64,000 nt of DNA from an uncultured Butyricicoccus sp. (GCA_944384745.1 CALWUO010000004.1:1-64000), one strand, 5' to 3'. Shown: positions 18,055 to 26,928, numbered from the stretch's first letter. Notes: generated by a model from the sequence alone, not told the origin. Numbers and translations: made by a program.

Positions 18055-18627
18055 TTAGTTATTTGTCAAGGCATTGTATACTTCTGTTGTATCAATATCA
18101 ATCATCTGATTTTGTGGCACATTTTCAAATAAAACATCATCTATATTTTGCTGCCAAATGATACGACCGCCATTTTCTCCCTGCAACATACCAAGCTTAT
18201 CAAAATATCTTTTAGGGAAAATGCATGGGCTTGTTGGTCTATCACCTGCCATTGGCACAATGATTTTATCTGTTTTCTGTGCTTTGTCAATCAAATTATT
18301 TATAATCTCAGCCGAAATAAAAGGCTGGTCTGCATTTAAAAATACAGCATGAGTTATTTTATCTGGAAGTGCTTTTGCACCCTCAGCAACAGAAAATCCC
18401 ATTCCATTTAATGCATTAGGGCTTTTTACGGTTAGAAAATTATATTCTTTTGCCTTGTTAGAGATTTTTTCATTGTTAGTAACCACTATACAGCAAGCTA
18501 TATTTAGTTTTTTTGCTAAAATAAAACTATGCTCAAACATATTTATAGAATTTATATCTAAAAATAATTTATCAGTTCCATTCATTCTTTTGCTTTGACC
18601 TGCTGCAAGAATTACTGCTGCAACCAT
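18055..18627 (-). CDS. mocA: MocA-like molybdenum cofactor cytidylyltransferase
   Basis: The product (190 aa) is a MobA-like nucleotidyltransferase with the N-terminal signature AAVILAAGQSKRMNG and the metal-binding NADQPF near residue 100. By family and context it probably transfers CMP to molybdopterin to form the cytosine dinucleotide cofactor of molybdenum hydroxylases; GMP transfer or another nucleotide cannot be excluded. It lies three bases after xdhC and is the last gene of the seven-gene operon. AGGTG-like sequence upstream serves as ribosome site. Confidence 0.85.
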   Translation of the reverse strand: MVAAVILAAGQSKRMNGTDKLFLDINSINMFEHSFILAKKLNIACCIVVTNNEKISNKAKEYNFLTVKSPNALNGMGFSVAEGAKALPDKITHAVFLNADQPFISAEIINNLIDKAQKTDKIIVPMAGDRPTSPCIFPKRYFDKLGMLQGENGGRIIWQQNIDDVLFENVPQNQMIDIDTTEVYNALTNN

Positions 18628-18630
18628 TTT

Positions 18631-19587
18631 TTAAATCACCTCAAATATAACATCTATTTGACCACCGCAAATCATACCCGACTTACCAGCCTCACCATTT
18701 GACATATTAAAGTTATATATGGCTTTATCACCGTTTTTAAAATCTTGCATAATCTGTATGGTCTCAAATTCTGCAAGACCTCCGCCAATAGTGCCTATAA
18801 TTTCTCCTGTTTTAAGCCTTAACATTCTTGCACCCACTCCCCTAGGAGCAGAACCGCTTTTATTTATTACTGTTGCTATAACTGAGCCTTTATTTTGCTT
18901 GTCACAAAGAGCATTAAGCATATTTTCAGATAATTCGCTATCAGTGTTTTTGCTGCGTGTTTGTATAAGTTGAGCCACTATTGAAATAGCTATTTCTTCT
19001 GGAGTTTTTGCACCGATTTTCAATCCTATTGGAGCGAAAACTTTTTTTATATTGCTTTCACTTATACCCTCACTTTTTAACAGTTCAAAAACAGCAGTAT
19101 TTTTTTTATGGCTACCAATCATACCTATATAAGGCAAATCTTTATTTATAACCTCACGCAAACAAACTGTATCCGCTGCATGTCCACGAGTGACTATAAC
19201 AATAGAAGTATCAGGTTGTTTTTCCCAGTTATACTCACAGAGCAACTTTTTAAAATCACCGCATATAACCATATCAGCATTAAGAAATCTGGTTTTATCT
19301 GCAAATTCTGGTCTATCATCAAATACAATAACATAGTAGCCTAGCATTTTAGCAAGCACACTAACTGGAACAGAAATATGCCCGCCACCGCAGATAATAA
19401 GTGATTTTTTGCCAGAAAAACGTTCATATAGCACACGTTCACCATTTTCATATGCTATACAGCTTGATAAATTTGTATCTATACTTTCAATATTTTCCGC
19501 ATATATAGGCAGTCTATCAATATATGTTTTTCTATATATTGTTTTGCCGTTTTTTATATCTTTAGCAAGAGACATATAACTATTCAT
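18631..19587 (-). CDS. XdhC/CoxI-family molybdenum hydroxylase maturation protein, domains in reversed order
   Basis: The product (318 aa) belongs to the XdhC family that loads and sulfurates (or here selenates) the cofactor of xanthine dehydrogenase-type enzymes. The Rossmann part comes first (ICGGGHISVPVSVLAKM near residue 65, VFDDRPEFA, YIGMIGSHKK, PIGLKIGAKTPEEIA), and the CoxI-like part comes last (SAPRGVGARMLRLKTGEIIG and GTIGGGLAEFE, ending MICGGQIDVIFE). In the best-known XdhC proteins the CoxI part is N-terminal. It is 13 bases downstream of the DUF3343 gene in the selenium operon. Confidence 0.85.
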   Translation of the reverse strand: MNSYMSLAKDIKNGKTIYRKTYIDRLPIYAENIESIDTNLSSCIAYENGERVLYERFSGKKSLIICGGGHISVPVSVLAKMLGYYVIVFDDRPEFADKTRFLNADMVICGDFKKLLCEYNWEKQPDTSIVIVTRGHAADTVCLREVINKDLPYIGMIGSHKKNTAVFELLKSEGISESNIKKVFAPIGLKIGAKTPEEIAISIVAQLIQTRSKNTDSELSENMLNALCDKQNKGSVIATVINKSGSAPRGVGARMLRLKTGEIIGTIGGGLAEFETIQIMQDFKNGDKAIYNFNMSNGEAGKSGMICGGQIDVIFEVI

Positions 19588-19600
19588 AAATAAACCTCAT

Positions 19601-19843
19601 TTATATTGTTAACAAAATAAGTTTTTCATATTCTATATTTTGATTTTCAAGGCATTTTTTTATTTCATCTTGTTTATCTTTTTCATCACGCCATGCAAGA
19701 CCACAACCCGCTGAAATTTCTCTAGGCACAGGGATTATTCTTCCCTCAAAACCCATATTTTTAGCCATGCTTTCCATTTGAAATGCTGCCGCAGTTGTAT
19801 GAAAAGTTACTATAAGCCATTCTTTTTTATTGCGTTTTATCAT
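19601..19843 (-). CDS. DUF3343 putative selenium/sulfur carrier protein
   Basis: This small soluble protein (80 aa) shows the DUF3343 pattern: a beta strand WLIVTFHTTAAAFQME, then RIIPVPREISAGCGLAWR with the conserved cysteine. Members occur next to selD, yedF and the class V aminotransferase in selenium-utilising bacteria, so a role carrying or delivering Se/S is inferred. The start codon overlaps the stop of the preceding gene by one base, indicating tight translational coupling. Confidence 0.85.
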   Translation of the reverse strand: MIKRNKKEWLIVTFHTTAAAFQMESMAKNMGFEGRIIPVPREISAGCGLAWRDEKDKQDEIKKCLENQNIEYEKLILLTI

Positions 19844-20964
19844 TAGTTCACCAACTGTTTTATAGCTTGTACTGTTTTTATAATTTCATCTTCTGTATTT
19901 TGATGAGAAAAAGAAAAACGCACCATTCCTTGTTTATCAGTTCCAAAAGCCTTGTGTATAAGTGGTGCACAATGTGCCCCTGCTCTTGTGCATATCCCAA
20001 AATTTTGATAAAGTGCATCTGAAACAACTCCAGCATCTTCATCTGCTATATTTATGGATACAATAGCCCCATGATTTTGGGCTAAAACATCACCATAAAT
20101 TTTAATATCTGGTATTTTGCAAAGCTCATTGTAAAATAATCTAGCAAGATTTGTTTCTTTTTCTCTTAAACTAGCAAGTCCATTTTCATTAAGCCATTTA
20201 ACAGAGGCATTAAGACCAGATAAGCCATGTGCATTTAATGTACCCGCTTCCAATCTTGTTGGATAATCTTCTGGGTGAGTTTGTGAAAAGCTATGCACAC
20301 CACTTCCACCAACTACAAGTGGATTTATCTCTATATCTTTTGCAACACATAGTCCGCCTGTTCCTTGCACTCCAAGTAAACCCTTATGACCTGTAAAACA
20401 TAAAACAGAAATATTCATGCTTTTCATATCAATATCAAAAACGCCAGCAGATTGAGCCGCATCAACTATAAAATATAAATTATGCTCCTTGCAAAACTGC
20501 CCTACACGTTTTATATCAATAACATTTCCTGTTACATTGGAAATATGACTTAAAATAACCGCTTTAGTATTGGGTTTAATACTTTGATTAATCATATCTA
20601 TTTTAACATTGCCTTTTTCATCAATAGGCAAAAATGTTAAATCTGCACCTGTTTTATAAAGCGGGCGAAGCACAGAATTATGTTCTTGAACGCTTGTTAT
20701 AATATGGTCATTTTCATTAATTAAACCTAAAATTGCGGTATTAAGTGCCATTGTAGCATTAAGAGTAAAACAAACTCTCATAACATCAGCATTGAATAAT
20801 TTAGCTATATTTTGCCTTGTGCTATAAACTATTCTGGACGCTTTAAGTGTCATTTCATGTGCACCTCTGCCATCAGAACCTATATTGTCCATAGCATCTA
20901 TAACAGCCTGCTTTACAAAACTTGGTTTAGGAAAACTGGTTGCTGCATTATCAAGATAAATCAA
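19843..20964 (-). CDS. Cysteine desulfurase-like class V aminotransferase
   Basis: The product (373 aa) is a PLP enzyme of the NifS/CsdB superfamily. It has YLDNAATSFPKP at the N terminus, the PLP lysine in CFTGHKGLLGVQGTGG near residue 195, and a C-terminal cysteine in TRAGAHCAP near residue 336 that could hold persulfide or perselenide. Related genes sit beside selenium-dependent hydroxylase maturation genes (EF2568 family), so supply of selenium or sulfur from (seleno)cysteine is likely. It overlaps yqeB by four bases and the DUF3343 gene by one. Confidence 0.88.
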   Translation of the reverse strand: MIYLDNAATSFPKPSFVKQAVIDAMDNIGSDGRGAHEMTLKASRIVYSTRQNIAKLFNADVMRVCFTLNATMALNTAILGLINENDHIITSVQEHNSVLRPLYKTGADLTFLPIDEKGNVKIDMINQSIKPNTKAVILSHISNVTGNVIDIKRVGQFCKEHNLYFIVDAAQSAGVFDIDMKSMNISVLCFTGHKGLLGVQGTGGLCVAKDIEINPLVVGGSGVHSFSQTHPEDYPTRLEAGTLNAHGLSGLNASVKWLNENGLASLREKETNLARLFYNELCKIPDIKIYGDVLAQNHGAIVSINIADEDAGVVSDALYQNFGICTRAGAHCAPLIHKAFGTDKQGMVRFSFSHQNTEDEIIKTVQAIKQLVN

Positions 20965-21776
20965 AATAGTTTCACTCCCTTTTGATTTGCAAGATGGATA
21001 ACCGCTTCAAGCACTCCACCTGCAATACAGCGAGCTTTATCAGAAATAGTTGTACAATTTTCCTTTTGTTCTTTTCTAGGGTCAATGTCAGCTATTTTCA
21101 TTCCTTTAGTTACTGGATAACCCTCACGAATAAGCCCACGAAGAACACCATCAAGCGTAGCTATAACTGGTGTATTATTTATTATAGCAATTTCTTGTCC
21201 CTCGCTTACTATTTCGCCTATATTTACTAAATGCTTAATTTCTCCAGTTTCAGGCGAATGAATTACACGTTTTACACTTTCACCTGCAATAACCCCTGGA
21301 ATACCTGTGTTGGGTGCTGCTGAGCCATTGTAAATTACACGTCCTAAATTATGACCTCTTTGTGTTTCTATAACTGCATCTACATCTTTACCAGCGGTAA
21401 ACCCTGGACCTAATGCGATTGTTATAAATGCCATATCCATATTAGTACCTAAATTTTTCTTAGCTAGTATTGCATCTATAACTGCAACTGGTTTAATTTT
21501 TTTTAAACACTCCAATTTTTCATCTACAATAAGAGGAACTTCACATCTTTCAAAACAGCGTTCAATGTCGCTTAAATCGTTTATTTTTCTGCATATAACG
21601 CCCTCAACAGTTGCAACTCCATTATAAACCGCCTCACATAAAGCTGCTTGTCTACGGATTGCACTAGGTTTTTCACACTCTACTGCCAAAACCTTTATAC
21701 CACTTTTATGAAGTTTAACAATAGTACCTGTTGCAAGGTCGCCTGCACCACGTACCAAAACAAAAGGAAAACTCAT
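20961..21776 (-). CDS. yqeB: Selenium-dependent molybdenum hydroxylase system protein YqeB (EF2563 family)
   Basis: The product (271 aa) matches the EF2563/YqeB family found only with selenium-dependent molybdenum hydroxylases. It has an N-terminal Rossmann-like start FVLVRGAGDLATGTIVKLH, then VIDAILAKKNLGTN and ALGPGFTAGKDVDAVIETQR in the middle. The biochemical role is not established; it is a marker of the labile-selenium cofactor trait. It overlaps yedF by four bases (start/stop ATGA type) and the desulfurase-like gene by four. Confidence 0.9.
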   Translation of the reverse strand: MSFPFVLVRGAGDLATGTIVKLHKSGIKVLAVECEKPSAIRRQAALCEAVYNGVATVEGVICRKINDLSDIERCFERCEVPLIVDEKLECLKKIKPVAVIDAILAKKNLGTNMDMAFITIALGPGFTAGKDVDAVIETQRGHNLGRVIYNGSAAPNTGIPGVIAGESVKRVIHSPETGEIKHLVNIGEIVSEGQEIAIINNTPVIATLDGVLRGLIREGYPVTKGMKIADIDPRKEQKENCTTISDKARCIAGGVLEAVIHLANQKGVKLF

Positions 21777-22429
21777 GGACGAATCACCTTTCCCGCTTCG
21801 CTCATTTTCTCAGCGATTGCGTACATATTTGTAACTTCACCAACAGCAAGTTTATCTGTTAAACCATAATGATTTAGACATGTGCCACAAGTTAAAATTT
21901 CTGTGCCGTTTTCCTCTAATACTTTAAGGTCTTGCACGGTTTCAGCACCCTCAACAGATAATTTTGCACCGCTATTATATAAAAGCACAGTATCTGGAGC
22001 ATTATCAAGCTGAGTTAATGCATAAACAAACCCTTTCATAAGTGCTGCCCCTAAAGTGTCATCACCTGTACCCATGCAATTAGATGATAATACAACAACG
22101 GTTTTTCCTGTGTTTGCAGGCATACAAGGCACACATTCAGCCGCTGGCATATTTTCAATCATATTAGAAAGTGCATCACTTGCATCATTTAACACAGCAC
22201 CTAAAACCTCACTGCTAACCTGCTGAATAAGCAATCTAAAAGCACCATCATCTGTTTTATCAACTTGAACAGACAAATTTAATTGATTTGCCATTTTCTC
22301 TACATTTTGTCTTGCTATATCGTTATCTACAAGCACAATTACTGGTGCACCATTTTCTTTTAATGCCTTTTTAGTTTCGATTACAGGTTGTGGGCAAGCC
22401 TTACCCCTTGCGTCTACTATTGTTGCCAT
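21773..22429 (-). CDS. yedF: YedF-type selenium metabolism protein (TusA-like plus DsrE-like)
   Basis: The product (218 aa) has an N-terminal TusA-like domain (residues about 1-70) with the active cysteine in KACPQPVIETKKAL, and a C-terminal DsrE-like domain (about 95-218) with LSSNCMGTGDDTLG and ILTCGTCLNHYG. This two-domain form is the family that co-occurs with selD. A selenium-transfer role is inferred from the family and its place directly after selD. Confidence 0.9.
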   Translation of the reverse strand: MATIVDARGKACPQPVIETKKALKENGAPVIVLVDNDIARQNVEKMANQLNLSVQVDKTDDGAFRLLIQQVSSEVLGAVLNDASDALSNMIENMPAAECVPCMPANTGKTVVVLSSNCMGTGDDTLGAALMKGFVYALTQLDNAPDTVLLYNSGAKLSVEGAETVQDLKVLEENGTEILTCGTCLNHYGLTDKLAVGEVTNMYAIAEKMSEAGKVIRP

Positions 22430-22433
22430 AATT

Positions 22434-23462
22434 TTAAATCTTCCCTTCTATAATAATTTCAACGTCCATTCTTGGCATAATTTCGCCAATAATAGCACTG
22501 TTTAAACCTAAGTTTAAAAGTTTTTGCTGTAATTGTTCAGCCTCACTTGCTGAAATAGCAAATAATAAACCTCCTGAAGTTTGAGGGTCGAAAACAAGTT
22601 CTTCGGTTGCAAAATCGGATTTTATAAATTTAATTCTTTCTTTTGCTGCATTTCTATTTCTTTGTGCGGCTGCGGTTAAATAAAATTCTTCTGCAAAATA
22701 TCTAACATTATTTATCTTTGGCAAGTGTTCAGCATAAATTCTTGCTGATAAATCAGCCCTTAGCATTTCATGCAAATGCCCTGCAAGACCAAAACCAGTA
22801 ACATCAGTACATGCATGAATTTCAAATTCATCAGCCGCTTCAGCCGCATATTTATTAAGTGTTGTCATACTTTTTATAGCTTCATCTAACGAGCTATTTT
22901 TTTCGCCCGCTCTTGCCGCTGTACAAGTAAGCCCTACACCAAGCGGTTTTGTTAAAATCAGCTTATCACCAACATGAGCTGTATTATTAGCACGGACTTT
23001 ATTAGGATTTATAAGACCTGTTACAGATAATCCATATTTTACTTCACTATCAGCGATTGAATGACCGCCCACAAGTGACGCTCCCGCCTCTCTAACTTTT
23101 TCTTGACCACCTTGTAAAATTTTACCTAAAATATTCATATCCCAGTTTTCAGGAAAACATACAAGATTTAAAGCGGTTACAGGTTTACCACCCATAGCAT
23201 ATACATCACTTAGTGCATTAGTAGCGGCTATTTGACCAAATATATAAGGGTCATCGACCATTGGCGGAAAAAAATCCACTGTTTGCACCATAGCAAGTTC
23301 ATCTGTGAGTTTATAAACTGCTGCGTCATCACTTGATTCTGTACCTATTAAAAGATTTGGGTCAGTTGGCTTTGGTAGTTTTTCAAGTATTCGAGAAAGC
23401 ACAGCAGAGCCTAACTTAGCTGTACAGCCTCCACCTCTACAAAATTTAATTTCCTCTTGCAC
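22434..23462 (-). CDS. selD: Selenophosphate synthetase, cysteine form
   Basis: The product (342 aa) makes selenophosphate from selenide and ATP. The N-terminal glycine-rich active site reads CRGGGCTAK with the catalytic cysteine (not selenocysteine) and lysine; [33 protein letters not shown] and [12 protein letters not shown] follow. The start is GTG at 23462, with GAGAGG about 11 bases upstream. It heads the seven-gene operon and has a good promoter. selA, selB and selC are not in the window, so the immediate use shown here is the molybdenum-hydroxylase cofactor rather than selenocysteine. Confidence 0.95.
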   Translation of the reverse strand: MQEEIKFCRGGGCTAKLGSAVLSRILEKLPKPTDPNLLIGTESSDDAAVYKLTDELAMVQTVDFFPPMVDDPYIFGQIAATNALSDVYAMGGKPVTALNLVCFPENWDMNILGKILQGGQEKVREAGASLVGGHSIADSEVKYGLSVTGLINPNKVRANNTAHVGDKLILTKPLGVGLTCTAARAGEKNSSLDEAIKSMTTLNKYAAEAADEFEIHACTDVTGFGLAGHLHEMLRADLSARIYAEHLPKINNVRYFAEEFYLTAAAQRNRNAAKERIKFIKSDFATEELVFDPQTSGGLLFAISASEAEQLQQKLLNLGLNSAIIGEIMPRMDVEIIIEGKI

Positions 23463-23496
23463 TTTTTACACTTCCTCTCATAAGAATACTGTCTTT

Positions 23497-23525
23497 ATTT
23501 TACCAAATAGAAAAAGTTATTGCAA
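23497..23525 (-). promoter_or_regulatory. Promoter of the selenium/molybdenum operon
   Basis: On the minus strand TTGCAA (23520-23525) and TAAAAT (23497-23502) are separated by 17 bases, about 35 bases before the selD start. No further promoter is needed for the tightly packed genes behind it. Confidence 0.65.
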
Positions 23526-23559
23526 TAAATCATAATCTATATAATTCTAGTTTGTACTA

Positions 23560-23568
23560 TGGTATAAT
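23560..23568 (+). promoter_or_regulatory. Extended -10 promoter of rsmA
   Basis: TGG followed by TATAAT (23563-23568) forms an extended -10 about 28 bases before the rsmA start. No good -35 is seen, as is common for extended -10 promoters. Confidence 0.55.
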
Positions 23569-23595
23569 TATTTTAAAAAAACTTGGAGGTCTTTT

Positions 23596-24468
23596 ATGAG
23601 ACTTTGTGATATTCACGTTATAAAAGATGTGCTGTCAAGGCATGGCTTTCATTTTTCCAAATCGCTTGGACAGAATTTTTTAACTGCACAGTGGGTACCA
23701 GAGCGTATAGCGGCTGAATGTGGTGTAGATAAAAATAGTTGTGCTTTAGAAGTAGGCCCTGGAATGGGCTGTCTTACAAATGAGCTTTCCAAACAAGCGG
23801 AAAAAGTTGTTGCAATTGAGCTTGACAGAGCATTGTTCCCTGTATTAGAAGAAACCCTTGCCGAATGTGATAATGTAGAGATTGTGCATGGTGATGTATT
23901 AAAAACCGACCTTTCAGCCATTTGCAAAGATAAATTCGGTGATAAAAAGGTTTATGCATGTGCAAACCTCCCTTATTACATAACTACACCTGCAATTTCT
24001 GCCCTTTTAGACAGTAAAATATTTTCAGGTATAACTGTTATGGTTCAAAAGGAGGTTGCAAAACGTATTTGTGCAAAGGCTGATTCATCAGATTACAGTG
24101 CATTTTCAATTTATGTACAATATTATGCAGATGCAAAAATTTTATTTGATGTGCCTGCTGGCTGTTTTGTGCCACAACCTAAGGTTGATTCTGCGGTTAT
24201 CAGATTAAATCCACTGGATACACCTAGCGTATCTGTTAAAAATGAAAAACTGTTTTTTGCTATTGTAAGAGCAGCCTTTAACCAACGCCGCAAAACGCTT
24301 GTAAATGCGGTTTCTCCAGCGTTCGGCGGCAGGCTGGACAAGGCTGATATATTATCAATAATGAAAACTTGTAATCTTGATGAGCGTATTCGTGGTGAAA
24401 AATTGACACTTGAAGAATATGCAAAACTGGCTGATGCCGCAGATGATTTATTAAAAAGCAAGTCATAA
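23596..24468 (+). CDS. rsmA: 16S rRNA dimethyladenosine transferase
   Basis: The product (290 aa, KsgA) uses S-adenosylmethionine to dimethylate two adjacent adenines near the 3' end of 16S rRNA during 30S maturation. Motifs: KSLGQNFL at residue ~18, EVGPGMGCLTNELSK near 55, the catalytic NLPYYITTPAI near 125, and FVPQPKVDSAVIRL in the C-terminal part. TTGGAGG lies eight bases before the ATG. Its last six bases overlap the end of a convergent unknown gene. Confidence 0.97.
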   Translation: MRLCDIHVIKDVLSRHGFHFSKSLGQNFLTAQWVPERIAAECGVDKNSCALEVGPGMGCLTNELSKQAEKVVAIELDRALFPVLEETLAECDNVEIVHGDVLKTDLSAICKDKFGDKKVYACANLPYYITTPAISALLDSKIFSGITVMVQKEVAKRICAKADSSDYSAFSIYVQYYADAKILFDVPAGCFVPQPKVDSAVIRLNPLDTPSVSVKNEKLFFAIVRAAFNQRRKTLVNAVSPAFGGRLDKADILSIMKTCNLDERIRGEKLTLEEYAKLADAADDLLKSKS

Positions 24469-24735
24469 CCCCATAAATAGCAGTATACCCAGCACCACTA
24501 AAAGTTCGGTGTCAATCTGTGTTTCTCCATTTTCCTGAAGTATAAACCAGATTATCGCAATTAAAATAAGTGTATCTGTGTCAAGTTTTACCTTGCCCAT
24601 GCGTTTTGTTAAACCGTCTAACAATCCCCCGCCTGTGTTTTCACAAAAAGTATTTTGTGTTTCATTTACAGGGTCAATATTTGCTATTGGTTCAGGCTCA
24701 TCTGGTTTAAATTGTTCTAAATATCTGTTATACAT
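24463..24735 (-). CDS. Unknown small protein with two C-terminal hydrophobic segments
   Basis: The product (90 aa) is not recognised. The first half is polar and Pro/Glu/Asn-rich, followed by a Gly-rich spot (NTGGGLLDGL). The end holds two short hydrophobic stretches (LILIAIIWFIL and LLVVLGILLFMGL) linked by a polar turn, suggesting a membrane hairpin. ATG at 24735 follows GGAGGAG by six bases and overlaps the previous gene by eight bases, so it is translationally coupled. It is the last gene of a three-gene unit. Confidence 0.7.
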   Translation of the reverse strand: MYNRYLEQFKPDEPEPIANIDPVNETQNTFCENTGGGLLDGLTKRMGKVKLDTDTLILIAIIWFILQENGETQIDTELLVVLGILLFMGL

Positions 24736-25105
24736 CGGTTGCTCCTCCATTATTATTAGAGCCGCCAAACTGGTGAAGTGCGGTTTTTGCCATTTTTGCC
24801 ATACCTACAAGCTTTATAGCATGGTCAATTTGAATTTGTATAGGTTCAGAAACAAATGGCTTTACAGCGTGTAAAAGCTGACGTTTTTCATAACTTACCG
24901 CACTTTGACCGCTTTGGGCAATTTGTGAGATAACAGGCATAGCTTTTTGCATAAGCATTAGTGACGGGTCGTCAAAATCGGTTTTTATGGAGTTATTTTC
25001 TTGATTATTATTCTCTTGCTCTCCACCTAAAAATGATGATGCAACTGAAATTGCTTGTTGCAATTTTTCAGGGTCTGAAAGCAAAGATGACAACATATCT
25101 TCCAT
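24728..25105 (-). CDS. Unknown soluble protein
   Basis: The product (125 aa) has no recognised domain. It begins MEDMLSSLLSDPEKLQQAI, has an Asn/Gln-rich low-complexity linker (about residues 30-40), and a C-terminal helical, Ala/Gln/Lys-rich part ending in an Asn/Gly tail. No signal or membrane segment is seen. It is nine bases downstream of the gene at 25115-25393 and overlaps the next one. Confidence 0.7.
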   Translation of the reverse strand: MEDMLSSLLSDPEKLQQAISVASSFLGGEQENNNQENNSIKTDFDDPSLMLMQKAMPVISQIAQSGQSAVSYEKRQLLHAVKPFVSEPIQIQIDHAIKLVGMAKMAKTALHQFGGSNNNGGATDV

Positions 25106-25114
25106 ATTTTCTCC

Positions 25115-25393
25115 TTATTTTCCGATTATATTTTTGAGCTGCATTGCAAGATTTTTGCCCTCACTTGTGGAAAGAATTTTACTAAGTGCCGCACTTGCCG
25201 CAGTTTTATCACCTTTTTGCATGGCTTCGGCTGCTTTTTCAATCTGTTTTGCGGTGTCTTGGCTTATATTGCTTGCCAAACTTTTTCCCTGTGCTGTGCC
25301 CATAAAAGACTTTAAATTGCTTATTGTTTTCATGGTTTTAGGGTCGTTTTGTGATATTTTAAGCTGTTTAATTAGTTCATTTGTATCAAACAT
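25115..25393 (-). CDS. Unknown helical soluble protein
   Basis: The product (92 aa) is predicted to be mostly amphipathic helix, rich in Lys, Ala and Ser, with two similar phrases, GTAQGKSLASNI and STSEGKNLAMQL, which suggest an internal repeat about 60 residues apart. No family is recognised. AAGGAGGG lies seven bases before the ATG. It is the first gene of the three-gene unit ending at 24463. Confidence 0.7.
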   Translation of the reverse strand: MFDTNELIKQLKISQNDPKTMKTISNLKSFMGTAQGKSLASNISQDTAKQIEKAAEAMQKGDKTAASAALSKILSTSEGKNLAMQLKNIIGK

Positions 25394-25487
25394 AGTGTTT
25401 TCCCTCCTTAGTTAATCTATCAGTTTAATATATGCAGTTTAAATCCAAATAGTAACAAATTCTTTGTTAAAAATTTTTCAAATACAC

Positions 25488-25516
25488 TTTACATATCTTT
25501 ACTTTTAATGTATAGT
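25488..25516 (+). promoter_or_regulatory. Candidate promoter for the phosphoesterase-coaX unit
   Basis: TTTACA (25488-25493) and TATAGT (25511-25516) are separated by 17 bases, about 33 bases before the phosphoesterase start. Confidence 0.55.
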
Positions 25517-25549
25517 GTTCATGTTATGCGAGAATGAGGCTTTTCAATT

Positions 25550-26086
25550 ATGAATATTCTTGTTTTTTCTGATTCACACGGTAGAGTGTTGGATATGTTC
25601 AATTTAGTAGAAAACATCTCACCAGATGCAGTTATTCATCTTGGTGACTATGATGAAGATGCACAGGATTTACAAAGAAGTTATCCAAATATAACTGTTT
25701 ATTCTGTGCGTGGTAATAATGATTATGGCTCTGATAGTCCTTTGTTTTCAGTTGTAACACTTGAAGGCATAAAAATATATTTAACTCATGGTCATAGAGA
25801 AGGTGTTGTTTGGACAAGTATAGGCAATATATCCGAATATGCACAAAAATTCGGTTGTTCTATCGCTCTTTATGGTCATACACACTGTGCTAACCATGTA
25901 ATAGATAACAATATACATATTTTTAACCCTGGAAGCATAAGTCTTCCACGGCAAGGAGTAGCAAGCTGTCTTTCACTCGAAATTCAAAACGGTAAACTTA
26001 TAGATGCTGTTTTTCTAAATACTGACGGAGAGCCGATTTCACTTACAAAGCAAAAAAATAAAAAAAATAAGTTTAGGTGGTTCTGA
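25550..26086 (+). CDS. YfcE/MJ0936-family metallophosphoesterase
   Basis: The product (178 aa) is a small calcineurin-like phosphodiesterase. All metal motifs are present: SDSHG at residue 8, HLGDYDED near 30, VRGNNDY near 50, LTHGH near 78 and LYGHTHCAN near 103, then FNPGSISLPR. Relatives hydrolyse phosphodiesters, including model substrates and 2',3'-cyclic nucleotides, but the in-cell substrate is unknown. It sits three bases before coaX on the same strand, apparently as one transcript. TGAGGC lies ten bases before the ATG. Confidence 0.9.
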   Translation: MNILVFSDSHGRVLDMFNLVENISPDAVIHLGDYDEDAQDLQRSYPNITVYSVRGNNDYGSDSPLFSVVTLEGIKIYLTHGHREGVVWTSIGNISEYAQKFGCSIALYGHTHCANHVIDNNIHIFNPGSISLPRQGVASCLSLEIQNGKLIDAVFLNTDGEPISLTKQKNKKNKFRWF

Positions 26087-26089
26087 CCG

Positions 26090-26917
26090 ATGTTACTTGC
26101 AATTGACGTAGGCAATACTAATATGGTATTTGGTATTTATGACAATGAAACTTTAATAGGTTCTTTTAGAATTTCTACTTCAGATACCTCAACATCTGAT
26201 GAAATCGGTATGCAAATACTGCAATATTACAGTTTTAAAGGCATTGACCCTAAAAAAACAAGTGCTGTAATTATTGCGTCTGTTGTACCTCCTGTTATGT
26301 ATTCGCTTAAAAATGCCATTCGTAAATATTTATCACTTCGCCCGCTTATTGTTGGTCGTGATGTTGACGCTGGTATGATAAATTTGTATAATAACCCTCG
26401 TGAAGTTGGTATTGATAGACTTGTAAACGGTGTTTCTGCGGTTAAACGCTATGGTTCACCCCTTATTATTGTTGATATAGGCACTGCTATAACCTTTGAT
26501 GCAATAGATAAAAATGAAGCATATTTAGGTGGTGCTATATTCCCTGGAATTAAAGTTGCAATGGAGGCATTATTTATGAAAGCCTCTAAACTGCCTAGAG
26601 TTGATATTGCTGCAACTGAAAATGCTATCGGTCGCAATACTGTACAAAGTATGCAATCTGGTGCTGTTCGTGGTTATGTAGGTGCTTTAACTGGCATTAT
26701 TGAGGATATGAAACAAGAACTGTCTGGTAATGTAAAAGTAGTTGCAACAGGCGGTATGGGTCGTATGATGGCAGAACATTGTCCACTTATTGATTTTGTT
26801 GACCCTAATCTTACTCTTGATGGTCTGCGTATGATTTATCAAAACAATAAAACATTGTTTAAAGAAAAAGGCGTATGTGCTAAAGGCTCTGTAATAGAGG
26901 CTACTGAAGAGTCATAA
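26090..26917 (+). CDS. coaX: Type III pantothenate kinase, canonical (CoaX paralogue 2)
   Basis: The product (275 aa) phosphorylates pantothenate with ATP as the first committed step of coenzyme A synthesis. All expected motifs are present: AIDVGNTN, SVVPPVM, EVGIDRLVNGVSA, VDIGTAITFDAID, LGGAIFPG and GRNTVQSMQSG. This is the more likely housekeeping enzyme; a degenerate relative lies at 10995-11768. It ends with a terminator at 26929. Confidence 0.95.
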   Translation: MLLAIDVGNTNMVFGIYDNETLIGSFRISTSDTSTSDEIGMQILQYYSFKGIDPKKTSAVIIASVVPPVMYSLKNAIRKYLSLRPLIVGRDVDAGMINLYNNPREVGIDRLVNGVSAVKRYGSPLIIVDIGTAITFDAIDKNEAYLGGAIFPGIKVAMEALFMKASKLPRVDIAATENAIGRNTVQSMQSGAVRGYVGALTGIIEDMKQELSGNVKVVATGGMGRMMAEHCPLIDFVDPNLTLDGLRMIYQNNKTLFKEKGVCAKGSVIEATEES

Positions 26918-26928
26918 AATTTTCAAAT

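Noticed and set aside
22434..23462. SelD as a selenoprotein with in-frame TGA
   Set aside because: The catalytic position is encoded as Cys, and the frame has no internal TGA.
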